From: Conus ventricosus
Lineage: Eukaryota; Mollusca; Gastropoda; Neogastropoda; Conidae
Reading direction: 5' to 3'
Length of the DNA: 64,000 nucleotides
Assembly: GCA_018398815.1 (NCBI GenBank)
Contig: CM031614.1
Span: forward strand, 46,988,799-47,052,798
Shown here: positions 46,041 to 56,050 of the stretch, in pieces
How positions within the stretch are numbered: position 1 is the first letter of the stretch
How the letters are laid out: each line of letters opens with the position of its first letter
Translations under genes and position numbers: made by a program
Notes under the pieces: model-generated
Database searches by the model: none
What the model saw: the letters and a program-made list of their open reading frames with translations, nothing else
Told to the model about the DNA's origin: nothing

Positions 46041-46443
46041 ACACAAGAAAGTGAGCAACAAGATAGACTGAGGTCATGCCAACTACAATAAAAACTATCT
46101 CTGCAGTCTTCTGTTCCTCAGATGGTTCATAAAAGTCAGACAGTTCTGGCGGCGGCGATGTTAGAAACTTCTTTCCTGTCACTAAGTAATACTCATTCAT
46201 TGCGTCATCAATGTTTGTAAATGTGTGCTCTGCATGTCCTGTTCTCTTAACTTTTTATTAATAAAGTCTAGTGAGCAATTCGGCTTTTCTCATAAGCGTC
46301 TCTTGCCTTAGCTAACTCTTCTATTGCCTTATTATGACGTTCTCTCTCTTTCGTCGGACTCAATTTACTAAACATATAATTGCTGCCGGAGAAGGCCAAT
46401 GCTTAACAATAGCTCCTCCTACCATCAGAACCAATCCAGACAT
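46041..46443 (-). pseudogene. Polinton protein with TM segments at both ends, right arm
   Basis: Starts MSGLVLMVGGAIV and ends in TAA at 46041. A one-base loss near 46402 and further indels near 46290 and 46240 break it. PPPELSDFYEPSEEQKTAEI is conserved with the left-arm copy. Unknown function. Confidence 0.5.
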
Positions 46444-46475
46444 TTTATAAATCAATATTTTCTAGATTAATCTTT

Positions 46476-46703
46476 CTATACATTAATATTTTCGGGGATA
46501 ATCCCCTGTGTAACAAGAAAGTCTTTTGACGCAATCCCTGCAGTAATTACAACTAGAACCTTAACAACATCCTCAACGTCTAACCTTCCTAAGTCGGCTG
46601 GTCTCATTTTAAACATGTTTTTTGCTAACACACTATAGCCTATACTAAGACCGCTAATTACAGCAGAATGGTAAATCGTATTAATAATCTTTTTTTCACT
46701 CAT
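46476..46703 (-). CDS. Small Polinton membrane protein, paralogue b
   Basis: 75 codons from MSEKKIINTIYHSAVISGLS to PENINV, intact. A hydrophobic helix comes first, then MRPADLGRLDVEDVVKVLVV and a second hydrophobic stretch. It is related to the neighbouring 46742-46939 protein: both have S-x-LAK, a PP/PAD-M/L-G segment, a hydrophobic helix and (S/T)KD(F/Y)L. A tandem duplication is inferred. One of the few undamaged Polinton frames here. Confidence 0.55.
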   Translation of the reverse strand: MSEKKIINTIYHSAVISGLSIGYSVLAKNMFKMRPADLGRLDVEDVVKVLVVITAGIASKDFLVTQGIIPENINV

Positions 46704-46741
46704 CTTTTTATTAACTAAAAAAATAATTAAAATAATCATAA

Positions 46742-46939
46742 TTACGAAAGACTGTCTATGTGCTTTTTAATCAGATAATCTTTTGTTGTTAAAGCTAAAA
46801 ATAAAGTTGCAACTAGTTTTGGCGAATCTTCTATCTTTCCCATGTTGGGCGGTTTTATTCCTAACAAACATTTTGCAAGGGTTGAATAAACTATAACACC
46901 AACGATAGGCACTGCATAATTAACCAACGTTAAACTCAT
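46742..46939 (-). CDS. Small Polinton membrane protein, paralogue a
   Basis: 65 codons from MSLTLVNYAVPIVGVIVYST to IDSLS, intact. One N-terminal transmembrane helix, then GIKPPNMGKIEDSPKLVATL and a second hydrophobic segment with TTKDYLIK. First gene of the minus-strand group that runs to the integrase. It faces the divergent gene at 46981 across only about 40 bp, so a shared promoter is likely. Confidence 0.55.
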   Translation of the reverse strand: MSLTLVNYAVPIVGVIVYSTLAKCLLGIKPPNMGKIEDSPKLVATLFLALTTKDYLIKKHIDSLS

Positions 46940-46980
46940 GGTTTTAAAAGTATAATATTATTTTTTTATTGCTTTTTAAA

Positions 46981-47443
46981 ATGGATTGTGACGAACTATT
47001 AAAGTGTGAGGGGCAAGCAGACTACTCAGCAGGACCACTGCCATAAAGAAAGATTATACTCTCTGGCTGCTTGTGGAAAAACTAGACAGTATTTAGGCAC
47101 TGAACTAAGTATTGAGCAGATCCAACAACTGTCTACTTCAGACGTTGAGAAGTACTACGCTAGGTACAAAGCACAGCTAGGGTCAAAAATGGTTAGATCG
47201 GTAGGGCAGACAATGATTAGCCTATATGCTAAGTTAGTAAGTAAGATGGCGCCAGTTGATTCAGAAGAAGATTTAAAGTACGACTTATCACAAGATCCAG
47301 TTTTAAACAAGTCACTAGAAACTCTTGCATGTGACATGTACTACAGATTTGGGACGATGTTATGCCCATTCATCATGGGATTAATTACTTTTAATCATAT
47401 TAATTTTGATCATATTAAATTTAATCGCAATAAAAAAAAATGA
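46981..47443 (+). pseudogene. Polinton accessory protein, unknown
   Basis: Begins MDCDELLKCEGQADYSAGPL, with a frameshift near 47045. From there a clean frame has a helix-rich charged region (LSIEQIQQLSTSDVEKYYAR), a DMYYRFGTMLCPFIMGLITF hydrophobic C-terminus and a basic tail. Its TGA overlaps the ATG of the next gene (ATGA). Family not recognised. Confidence 0.5.
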
Positions 47444-47889
47444 GCGAGAAGACGACGACGCAGGACAGCCTGCAGGATCAGAATGTACCACAAGAGAATG
47501 TGCCGCAAGTGACTAGTGTTACTAAGTCTAAAAGTCCTGGGCGTGTTTGCGGCTGGTCATAGACTATCTGAATGGAACAGACTGCAAAAAGCAAACCAAT
47601 CAGCAAAACAAAAATTGTTAGATAGTAATACAACATCGCCGCCGCCAACAATAACAACACAATTAACAACACCGCAATTAACAACAACACAATCACAATC
47701 AAACGATATCATAAGATGTATCATTATGTATTGGAGCTGCTGTTGTTGTTGGGGGTGGGTTTTTAGCATACAAATACCTAACACCATACCTAGCAACAAA
47801 GCCGCAAAGCCCCCACAGTAAAAGAAGAAGAACCAGCTTCTGCAAAAAAAGTACAACCTCCTGCTGTAGACCCATTTTCTATGAAATAG
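47440..47889 (+). pseudogene. Polinton Thr/Pro-linker membrane protein
   Basis: N-terminus rich in Gln/Asp/Thr, then the KSPGRV(A)AGHRLSEWNR segment. A similar K-x-P-x-R-V-A-A-G-x-R-L-x-E-x-N signature occurs in small proteins of other virus-like DNA elements (recalled, not searched). Next come a Thr/Gln/Pro linker (47640-47700), a Gly/Val hydrophobic helix, a basic Pro/Lys tail and a TAG at 47887-47889. Frameshifts near 47540 and 47725. Co-directional and overlapping with 46981-47443. Confidence 0.5.
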
Positions 47890-48190
47890 TTTTTAAGAAC
47901 TAGATAAAGTACAAGTTAAGAACTAGATAAGTACAAGTTTTAAATTAGTTATAGAAAGTACTTTTTAAGTTAAGTGCAAGTTAAGTACAAGTAAATCATA
48001 AGTTATGTTAAGTACTTAAATAAGTACTAGTTAGGTTCTTAAGTAAGTTCTTGTTAAGTTCTTAAGTAAGTACTAGTTAGGTTCTTAAGTTAAGTACAAG
48101 CCAAGTCAGTCAAGTTAATCTTTTAAAGTTCTCCAATGACCTAAAGCATATGAAACTCAGGACTGACGTAAGTTCTCTTGTTATTGTTAG
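47890..48190. repeat. AT-rich spacer of short tandem words
   Basis: Built from alternating 'aagtacaag', 'aactagata' and 'ttcttaagtaag' words (best seen 47895-48110) between the 3' ends of convergent genes. No gene is seen. It could hold transcription ends for both directions. Confidence 0.6.
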
Positions 48191-48223
48191 AGACTAGTGA
48201 TTTCTTGTTAACAGCAGTTGTGT

Positions 48224-48991
48224 TTACTTGATGAAGAGTAGAGCACAGATTAACATTTGTGTGATGAAATACTTTGTTTCAAAGAGAGCTTGCTTGTAGT
48301 TGTCGTGAGTTATATTTTTTTTGACAACTTCTTTACTTATGCCCTTAGCCTTCTTTATTACAGAAGTCTGGCTGGCAACGCTATACATCTTTGACCGCAA
48401 ACCAACATATTCTTTTTTAACTGTCCCATTAAGTTCATCCTTCATCTTTCCAATCACTTTCTTGTTCGCAGCTGAATGTAAAGGACTGTCTTTAGGATAG
48501 TCGCATGTGTCGTACCATCCATCGGCTCCTTTGGCTACCTTAGTTTCTAAATCTTTGTAAAAGTCTTCTGTGGGACGTCTATAATAAAAGAGTCAGTGTC
48601 TGTGTAAAGGACTCTTGCTTCTGGGTACAGTGGTTTAAAGTAGTCGTACAAAATTCTAACATTAATAACTTTGACAACTCTAATACAGTAAAGCCAATAA
48701 ACCCCGGCTTGTCCAACTTAACATCTTTTTTCATCATCATAATGCCAACCAAGCTGTCGTTAAATCTTCTAAAGTCTTGATAGTTGGGTTTAGAGGCAAA
48801 CTTAATTGCTTGGTTTTCTTTTGTAACTAATTTCACATCTTTACGTTTGTGTGGATTTTCCATAGTTTTGCCAAAACAACTGTTGTTCATCAGTTAAAGA
48901 AGTCTTTTTCTGAAGCGTCAGTGGCTTGGGTTCTAAGATCAGTATTCTTCTTGATGTATGGGCCCCATAAAAGGCTCTTGATCACAGGTAA
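48224..48991 (-). pseudogene. POLB: Polinton DNA polymerase B, C-terminal part
   Basis: Contains the motif B region (NNSCFGKTMENPHKRKDVKL, near 48835-48890), a KLDKPGFIGFTVLELSK block and motif C, Tyr-Thr-Asp-Thr-Asp-Ser-Phe at 48590-48608 on the minus strand. The thumb segment ends at TAA 48224. Frameshifts near 48890, 48660 and 48500. Motif A lies on the other side of the insertion, in 52404-54702. Joined length would be about 1,020 residues, normal for Polinton polymerases. Confidence 0.8.
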
Positions 48992-50611
48992 CATGGGTGA
49001 AACCTACAAAACTTGATTTGACTGAAATTAGGCCGGGGTCCAGGGGGCCGGCAAGGCCCCGGCGGGGTACAGGGGCAGCGCCCCGTTGGGGGCGCCAGGG
49101 GGGCGAAGCCCCCGGATGAAATTGATTTTTTTAATTTTTTAGGCCAATTTCGTTGGCTCTCTTACACCAAAAAAGCTTAATTGTAACATGATTTCTGCAG
49201 TAAAAAGCTTAACTGTAACATGCTTTTGTGAGTTACTGTTAGACTTTATGTTCCATTAATTCATTTAAATGAATAAAAATAATATTCATGGCTTATTGTA
49301 CAAGCTCAGGAAAGTTCAAGTCTAAAAGTGTAGAAATAAACCAGAATATAAAACTCAAAAAGGGAAATTTTTCTCACCAATCTGAACTGATCAAAACATT
49401 CCAAAAATCAACAACAATTTCCCCCACAAATTGTTTAAAATGGTCACTTTACTATTTGAATCAAGACTGTGTGTAAAAAGAATATACATGCTCACACATT
49501 TGAGATGCACAATGAGGAACCAAAGTAGCCTTATTCTTGCCGGCACCATTTGTCTTTTAAGTCCAAAGAATCACACCATTTAAATAAGGAGAAATCAAAG
49601 TTGACATGTTGTCAGCACATTTTGTCTTTCCTAGCAACCACACCACATATAGAAAATGGATGAACAAAGGTGGCCTTCTTATCTTGTCAGTTCCTCTTGT
49701 TCTCACTGTCAGAAAGCCACCATATACATGAAGTATAATTCATCCTTTCAATCATTTTCAGAATTGTCCATCAATAAAGTGCTAAGCTGTCATCCACATT
49801 TCTATCATTTTCCATGGTGTCAAACAAAAGCAAGGATGAGTCATTATGATTCCTGTTGATTTTGATTAAGCAGTCATATATTAATGAAAATTCTCTTGCC
49901 CTGTCAAACAATGAGTGGTAAAAAAAAAAAAAAGGAAAGATGATGAAAAAAAAAAAGGAAAGGTGAAGAAAAAAAAAAGTCTTTCAGTCCAGTAGTGGGC
50001 GCTTGAAAAACTGCCTGATGTCTGCAGCACCAGCTTTTCATTTTCTACTGAAGCCAGGTACTGGAGACAATGGAGCAGCTGAAGAAGCAGACTGAACATG
50101 GCAGGGCACAGATGGACATACAGATGTAAGAAATGTTGACAGGTGGGGCTGCAGCTGGAAATAGGCTAGACGTGGAGGAGACAGTAGCTACATTTTTTTT
50201 TGGCTCCTTGTGATAAATATTCCGAGGTGGAATTGGTGAAATTAAAAAAAAAAAAAGAAAGTAAAGTGTAGGGAGGATTCAGGTCATTTCTGTTTTTCCA
50301 CCTTTTCATTTCCTAAAAAAGTATCATAACAAACATGATTTTTTTTAAGGAAAGGAACTTTAAAAAAAAAAAATAAACAAACAAAATGAAAACTGACAAC
50401 AACAAAACCCCCACTCACAATAATAAAATTCTAGGAATCCCATCATCCCCCACCCACCACCTGAAAGTACTATAACAAAAAAAGGAAATTTACTCTTTAA
50501 AAAAAATCCAAGCAATAAAAAATTGGAAAATTTTCCACCCCTGATATACATTAAATTACTCCCACCCCACCAAAAATATCAACTATAAGTATAATTAGCC
50601 CCCCCAATCCC

Positions 50612-50612
<1 letters not shown>

Positions 50613-50653
<41 letters not shown>
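50613..50653 (+). repeat. Poly-C tract of about 41 bases
   Basis: Uninterrupted C run inside E3, followed by a short C-rich tail. Exact length is unreliable. Confidence 0.9.
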
Positions 50654-50656
<3 letters not shown>

Positions 50657-50831
50657 CCCCACCCATTAACTTTTTTAATTTGATTCTAATTACTTTAGCA
50701 AAGAATACAAAAAATGTTAACTCGCCTTCATGTTTTTCTTATGCTCTGGGTGATCAGCATGGCTTCGAAGTTTCTTTTTTCCGTTCGCTCCATAACTGAT
50801 CGTTTTTGAACAAACGATACAGAAACACGTG

Positions 50832-51999
50832 CAGGGCTGCCTACCCCTTCCGCCACTTTCAGGGACATACATTTTCAAAACCAGGGACACAGACTGATTT
50901 CCAGGGACACATGCAGCGGTAGCACATATCACAACCACATCAACATTAAAGTGAAAGCTTACCTTTATTTACAATATGTACAACTTCTACCATGGCTTTT
51001 GGTTAATTCAGGTCCTGCACTGCAGGCTGAAGAGAACGGTAATAGGCACTCTTCAAATCCTGCACCTGTATAGTGTCTCCATAGTGTCTGGATCAACAGT
51101 CCTCACAATCAGTGGAAAAAGTTTCTGTCCTCCTTTGTCATTGCTTCCATCTGTTGAAATTGTGAAAGGCTGTTTTTTCATTCTATCCCCGAGAGTAAGG
51201 GTAACTTGGGCAGCATTTTCTTTCAAAATCGCCGTGCCTTTGCTTCTAGCGCACTGAAATTTCTTTGCGATGTCCGAGTCAGGAAACATCAATTTATTTT
51301 AACTCCTTTGTTTAATCCAACGCGGCCATCGGCAAATTCAGTTCAGCTGCAAGGTCAACCATCAACGTTTCAGCTCTTATGACGTCAAAAGTTTCCTGAC
51401 TGGTTGACATCTGAGCACGTTGAAAGAATCCCCTAATGTTGCAAGATTTCTCGCTCTCACAGATTTTTGTGTTCTTCTTGTGCTTCTCAGTAGCGACGTG
51501 ACGGTTATTTCGTCCCTACCTCCAGATCCGATGGAGAACTCACACGCACAAATTTCACACGACGCGTATGTCTCGATCTTGCCACGCTTGATGAACGGCC
51601 AGGTTTCCGTATATTTCGACAGGAACGTCTGCTGACGTTTCTTCTTCTTGACAGTAGCCCCATTGTCGAGATCGCCATGGGCATTTTTTCGTTTTCCCTG
51701 TTTCGCGTCCATTTTTCTCGCTTTCAAAACTCGGGAAGACGGTGAATGCGCATGCGCACTGATCAGTTCGGCAATGTTCGGGTCTTTTCGACGGATTTGG
51801 TCGGGATGGCCACGACCAAAGTCGGTCAGTCGGTGATCGGCTAACGAACTCGACTTCGGTTTTTTTTTTTTGGTTTTTTTTTCTCCCGGATTTTTTTTTT
51901 TCGCGGGACATCGAATAAAAAAGTGGATTCCAGGACAGGCTGCATGATTTTATTATTTCGGGGACAAATACGGATACTCCGGGACGGTAGGCAGGTCTG
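50832..51999 (-). mobile_element. hAT-like element E2 nested in E3
   Basis: Ends cagggctgcctacc (50832) and ggtaggcaggtctg (finishing 51999), the same termini as E1. 6-bp direct repeat cacgtg at 50826-50831 and 52000-52005. Encodes a decayed transposase fragment on minus. Confidence 0.75.
51053..51712 (-). pseudogene. hAT transposase remnant (zinc finger plus start of catalytic core)
   Basis: From the ATG at 51712: a Lys-rich basic stretch and a CEICACEFSIGSGG finger like that of E1. After frame breaks comes FPDSDIAKKFQCARSKGTAI (near 51285-51225), then PFTISTDGSNDKG, where the Asp of the TDGS motif corresponds to the first catalytic residue of hAT transposases. The rest of the core and the dimerisation domain are deleted. 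Confidence 0.65.
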
Positions 52000-52403
52000 C
52001 ACGTGCCGGCCACATTTAATTTCTTGCACCACTTGCGATATTCAATGCCGTCGTCATCAGTTTCGTTTAGCCATTGTCATCTCCATTTGTTTTTAATTTG
52101 GCCCTCGACGCATTCTACTGGATCTCCTTCTTTCAAAAAAGCCATGACTACTTAATTTCTGGAGCACCGTGCAAACTTTCGTTGTCAGTCAGACGCGCCA
52201 ATGTTAGCCTGTGAAGATGCCGGAAACACAGAAAAAGCTACTTCCGGTATGAGATGGAAAAATTGGATCGAACACAAAATCGGAACCGATAAATCGGCTT
52301 TTCTTTTTTTTTTTTTTTTAAATTGACGGAAGTTCCGTCAAGACTGAAAGTCATTTTGACGGATTTCCGTCCATAGACGGAAAAGTTTCACCCATGCAGG
52401 TAA

Positions 52404-54702
52404 TTATTCTGTGAACAGCTGTCAGCTTTAGTCCGTGTTTTAGGTAAACTGCAGGAGTCTGTAATGGCACACATATTTAGTTTTAAGTCTAAGATTGGGA
52501 ACAAGTTTAGGGGGTTCGATGGGACTCATCTTTAATCTTTCTGCGGCTAGGGGTAATCGTTGTGGAGATCGTGTAGTTCATAAGGATATTCTAAGTCAAC
52601 TTCTACGATTATTCCTGCTGGATTATCAGTGTAAGCTGTGACAGAATACCTAACACAGTGTTAACATTATGAGGCCCTTTTATCATTTTAAAGTTTCTCA
52701 GTGGAAGCGGTTGACTCATGGCCCATCCATACAGATTGTTGGCGTCTAAGTACATTAGATAGTTTGGATGGTTTAGTGGGATCATAGTCGTCTAAATATT
52801 TGTTGTTGGCTTTGCAGTAAGGATGTGAGGCCATGCTAATACCTCCCCTCAGCCCATCTTCAATCATCTGAAGTGTGGGTAGATCAGAAATTAAGTCAAT
52901 CTTGATGTTTGTAGACTTTAAGAAAGCATCCCAAGAAAGGCCTGGGGCAGAGATGTAATGTGATGAGTCTAAACTGTAATGTTTCATGCATGTAGATCTG
53001 TAGTTCTGAAAGATGTCTGCCAATAAACACACGTCGGCCATCAAGTATTGATCGTGATAATCGCCCATTGTTCGACAGTGTAATTCTGTCCAGGCTTTTT
53101 GAGCGTATTCATATTCAGAGTCAGTTATGTCTTTACCTCTAAGACCAGAAAAGAAAGCACCTTTAGGAGGAAGCGAGTCTTCATCAAACCTATCCCACGA
53201 GTTCATGTATTCATAGGGTAAACACCTTTACGCACCAAAGATGGATCAAAGTATCGTTTAGTGATTGAAAGTCTTGTAGAGATCCCGCTAACTTATCTAA
53301 ACTAGCCATCAGATGTTGGGCAGAGTCATAAAAGGATAAACAGTCAAGAGTAAAAGTCATGTACTTTTCTGAAGATTGCGCAATGCAGATAACCCTCTTA
53401 TATTCAGAAGTCACTGCTTGCATGATGAAATGAGAATCGTAGCCTCGTAAGTTATGAAAGAAGATAGGCAGTTTCCATTTTTTGGAGTCAACCTTAAGTT
53501 GAAGATTACAATTGTTGTGTGCGGCCCCTCTGAACTTTCCAGTAATGTGATCGTGGTCTCTTACTGCCACGTCTTTACTGTTAGGCGTTAGCTCTAAACC
53601 GCAAATCCAGCAGTGTGTAGATGAGTCATAACGTTCTTGGTCTTCAGAAGTCATAACAATGTCTGAAAGATTTAGTTGGTTGGATAACTGACTGCGAAGT
53701 TGTTTCATCTGCTCTAAAAATCTACTGGCTGCGTTGGGGCCTCTGTAAATCTCAGGTGTTGTGTGTCGACTGTCTGACCTAACAACAATAAAAGCATAAG
53801 AACAGATCTGATGGTAGGTTAATAAGGTTGTTTTTTTGTTCTTGCTGTTGTGGACCGTAGTACTGTGGCAAGATTGATTCAAAGTCAGCATAAACCACGT
53901 ACGGACTCATTTGCATTTTGTGTAAATTTTAAAACTAACTTTAGAGCCTGGTTTAGGTGTGAGGAGTTTGGTTTCACAGTCTACAAAACTTTTACAACGA
54001 TCCTTATGACTGTCGGCTGCTTCTATAGTTGGGATTCTGGTCAAACATCTTCTACAAAGCTCTTGTCTAGCAGGATGCTTTGATGTAAAAGCCATAAGTC
54101 TGCTTATTGTTCTGATTAATACATAGTGGCTCTTTGTACTATCTGCATAACAGTATCAAGTCTACATGCTTGTCAAGTGATTCGCCTAAAGTAGGAGCGT
54201 TGGGAGAAATCCTTATAGGCACTAGATCGGCTTTTTACAGACCATGTGTATACGTTTACGGTGATCGGGTTGTTTTGCTCTTCAAACTGAGATATACTTT
54301 CTATACTCACTGGAAAGGTTATATTATCAAAGTTCAGCTCTTGTTTGTATTGTTCATACTTAGAAACTCTGTTTGCATGATTTTTAACAGGATGTAAATG
54401 CGCTAAAACACACCACATAAAACACATGTTGTCAGAATTATGTATGTTTAAGACTGCTCGTTTTAAAACTAACTCTTTTGGAAGAGGAGGTAAGAATTGC
54501 CAACTATAGGATAGAACTTTGTTTGTCTTAATCTGATTTCAATGACTGTCCCTTCAGACCAGCCAGAACCCCTTAACATGGCCTCCTCACTTGCATGGTT
54601 AAACTGGGTAAGCATGTAATCAGCCCAGTCAGAATTAAAGTCGCAATAGTTTAATAACTTCTTTCTGTTTAGTTGAAACCCAGACTTGCATGTTACTATC
54701 AT
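52404..54702 (-). pseudogene. POLB: Polinton protein-primed DNA polymerase B, N-terminal and central part
   Basis: Start at 54702 (MIVTCKSGFQLNRKKLLNYC). A zinc-motif region has CWICGLELTPNSK and VRDHDHITGKFRGAAHNNCN (endonuclease VII-like, near 53490-53620). The exonuclease motif FFHNLRGYDSHFIMQ is near 53430-53470, followed by FTLDCLSFYDSAQHL. The palm region has DQYLMADVCLLADIF, and DANNLYGWAM (motif A) near 52735-52770 in a shifted frame. At least five frameshifts. The polymerase would copy the element using a terminal protein as primer. Confidence 0.8.
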
Positions 54703-54932
54703 CAGGCGTTATTATAATCAATCAGAACGACCAACAGCACTTTTACTGGCGGCTCCATCTGAAGAGACTCTGGGATTTTAGAAATAGCATGTGTCATGCT
54801 TTCCTGAACATTTGTAGGGTTAATAATATTCATGTCTACTTCACTAAACATATTGCTTAATTGTTTGTCACTACTAAATATTTCTTCCATCGTATATAGT
54901 TTTTTATCCTCGAATTTACTTGTGGTCGTCAT
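54703..54932 (-). CDS. Polinton accessory protein upstream of polymerase
   Basis: 76 codons from MTTTSKFEDKKLYTMEEIFS, acidic and helical, ending in a hydrophobic segment (PVKVLLVVLIDYNNA). The TGA overlaps the polymerase ATG, suggesting coupled expression. It shares the SKIPES/SKIPDS word and following hydrophobic strand with 55313-55640. Confidence 0.5.
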
Positions 54933-55007
54933 TTTTAAAGCCACAATATTTACGTAAATTAAAAAAATAAATGTAAATAAAAGTAAGTAAAACACGCTTT
55001 TTATTCT

Positions 55008-55262
55008 TCACCCAAGCGTTGCAACACTTCAAGACACGTTAACCTTACAATAACACCTGCTAATATTTTAGCTTTTTCTGAATCACTACAGTCAATGTTC
55101 ATCACTTTGATTGCTTCGTTAAATAGTCACTATGATCTTTTATTATATTGTTTACATCATTCTCAAACCCAAATTCACTAAAATCAATGTTTAATACTTT
55201 CATTGTTTCGTCAAATAGATCATTACAATTCTTAAATCAGATTCGCTGAGTTCGGCAGCCAT
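55008..55262 (-). pseudogene. Small acidic Polinton protein with internal repeat
   Basis: Start MAAELSESDLRI at 55262. Frameshifts near 55220 and 55110. Two related blocks (KVLNIDFSEFGFEN and KVMNIDCSDSEKAK) suggest an internal duplication. Ends EVLQRLGEE and TAA. Unknown function. Confidence 0.4.
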
Positions 55263-55312
55263 TTTTAAATCTAAAAATTTAAATAAATAAAAAAATAATT
55301 GTAAATGTAAAT

Positions 55313-55640
55313 TCAGCTATTATTCATAGTCTTTTCTAATCGTAAAACCTGATCTTCATTAAAGCGAATAGCTACTCCTTCAGGGGTGGTAGAAACAGTC
55401 AGATTACCATCTTTATGAGCTATATTATCAACTAAAACGGCAAACACTTTATAACCGGTTGGGGCCAAGAATCTGGTATTTTACTGATGATCTGGGTCAC
55501 GCTTTCTCGCATATTATGCGATCAAAAAGATCAGTAATTAATTCTTCAAACCTACTCTTTAACTCTTCTCTATCAGCCTCCCGCTCCCAATCCAACTTAT
55601 CAAATATATTAGTAAGCTCTCCAACTACTTCGGGCTTCAT
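55313..55640 (-). pseudogene. Small Polinton accessory protein
   Basis: Start MKPEVVGELTNIFDKLDWER at 55640, a charged helical N-terminal half. A frameshift near 55495 is followed by an SKIPDSWPQ strand, FAVLVDNIAHKDGNLTVSTT and a charged end. First gene of the minus-strand polymerase group. Confidence 0.45.
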
Positions 55641-56050
55641 TTTTTAAACCAAAATAAAAACAACAATTAAAAAATAATTAACTAGTCGCTGCTCTTGCTT
55701 TGCGCAAGAATCAGAAGAGAAATCAATAACAGGCAGCTGACCAAGTGCAACGCTTTTACCTGAGCCGTCATGGGTTTTTTAGCCTGACTCATGGTGTGGC
55801 GCGACCGTGTGCAATCACTCCAGAAAAATCTATTGCGCATTGCGACAATTCAGTCTTGCATGTTCCATGTGTGGTGCAACTCATAGGTGGCGCGATCGCG
55901 AACAATCATTCCAGAAAAATCTATTGATCCAATGCGCATGTGCTGCGGCAGAGGTTGATTTCACCATTCTCTCACTGACTGCCGTGCGAGAAGGTTGTTT
56001 TTGACTGTGCTCATACCGACTACTGTGTTGGCTGTGTTGTTATTTTAACA
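55641..56050. repeat. Intergenic region with a duplicated 44-bp motif
   Basis: Between the divergent genes at 55640 (-) and 56051 (+). The motif beginning gtggcgcga and ending ccagaaaaatctattg occurs at 55797-55840 and 55888-55927, each followed by a variant of 'gcgcattgcg/caatgcgcat'. It is probably the promoter region for both genes. No coding was recognised. Confidence 0.5.

Larger units (their letters stand above)
48992..52396. mobile_element. Insertion E3 in the DNA polymerase gene (hAT-like, with nested E2)
   Basis: Ends are catgggtgaaac at 48992 and its complement finishing at 52396. The 7-bp direct repeat caggtaa flanks it (48985-48991, 52397-52403). A GC-rich hairpin-prone block at 49033-49113 resembles that of E4, and a 'gacgga..tccgtc' cluster lies near the right end. 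49120-50820 holds only low complexity: a two-copy 'aaaaagcttaa.tgtaacatg' repeat at 49172-49225, A-runs and a 41-base C run. No coding remnant of its own was found. It is absent at the matching site in the left arm (about 12105). Confidence 0.75.

Noticed and set aside
50360..50551. Minus-strand 63-codon frame
   Set aside because: Aromatic- and Gly-rich translation of A/C-rich low-complexity sequence inside E3.
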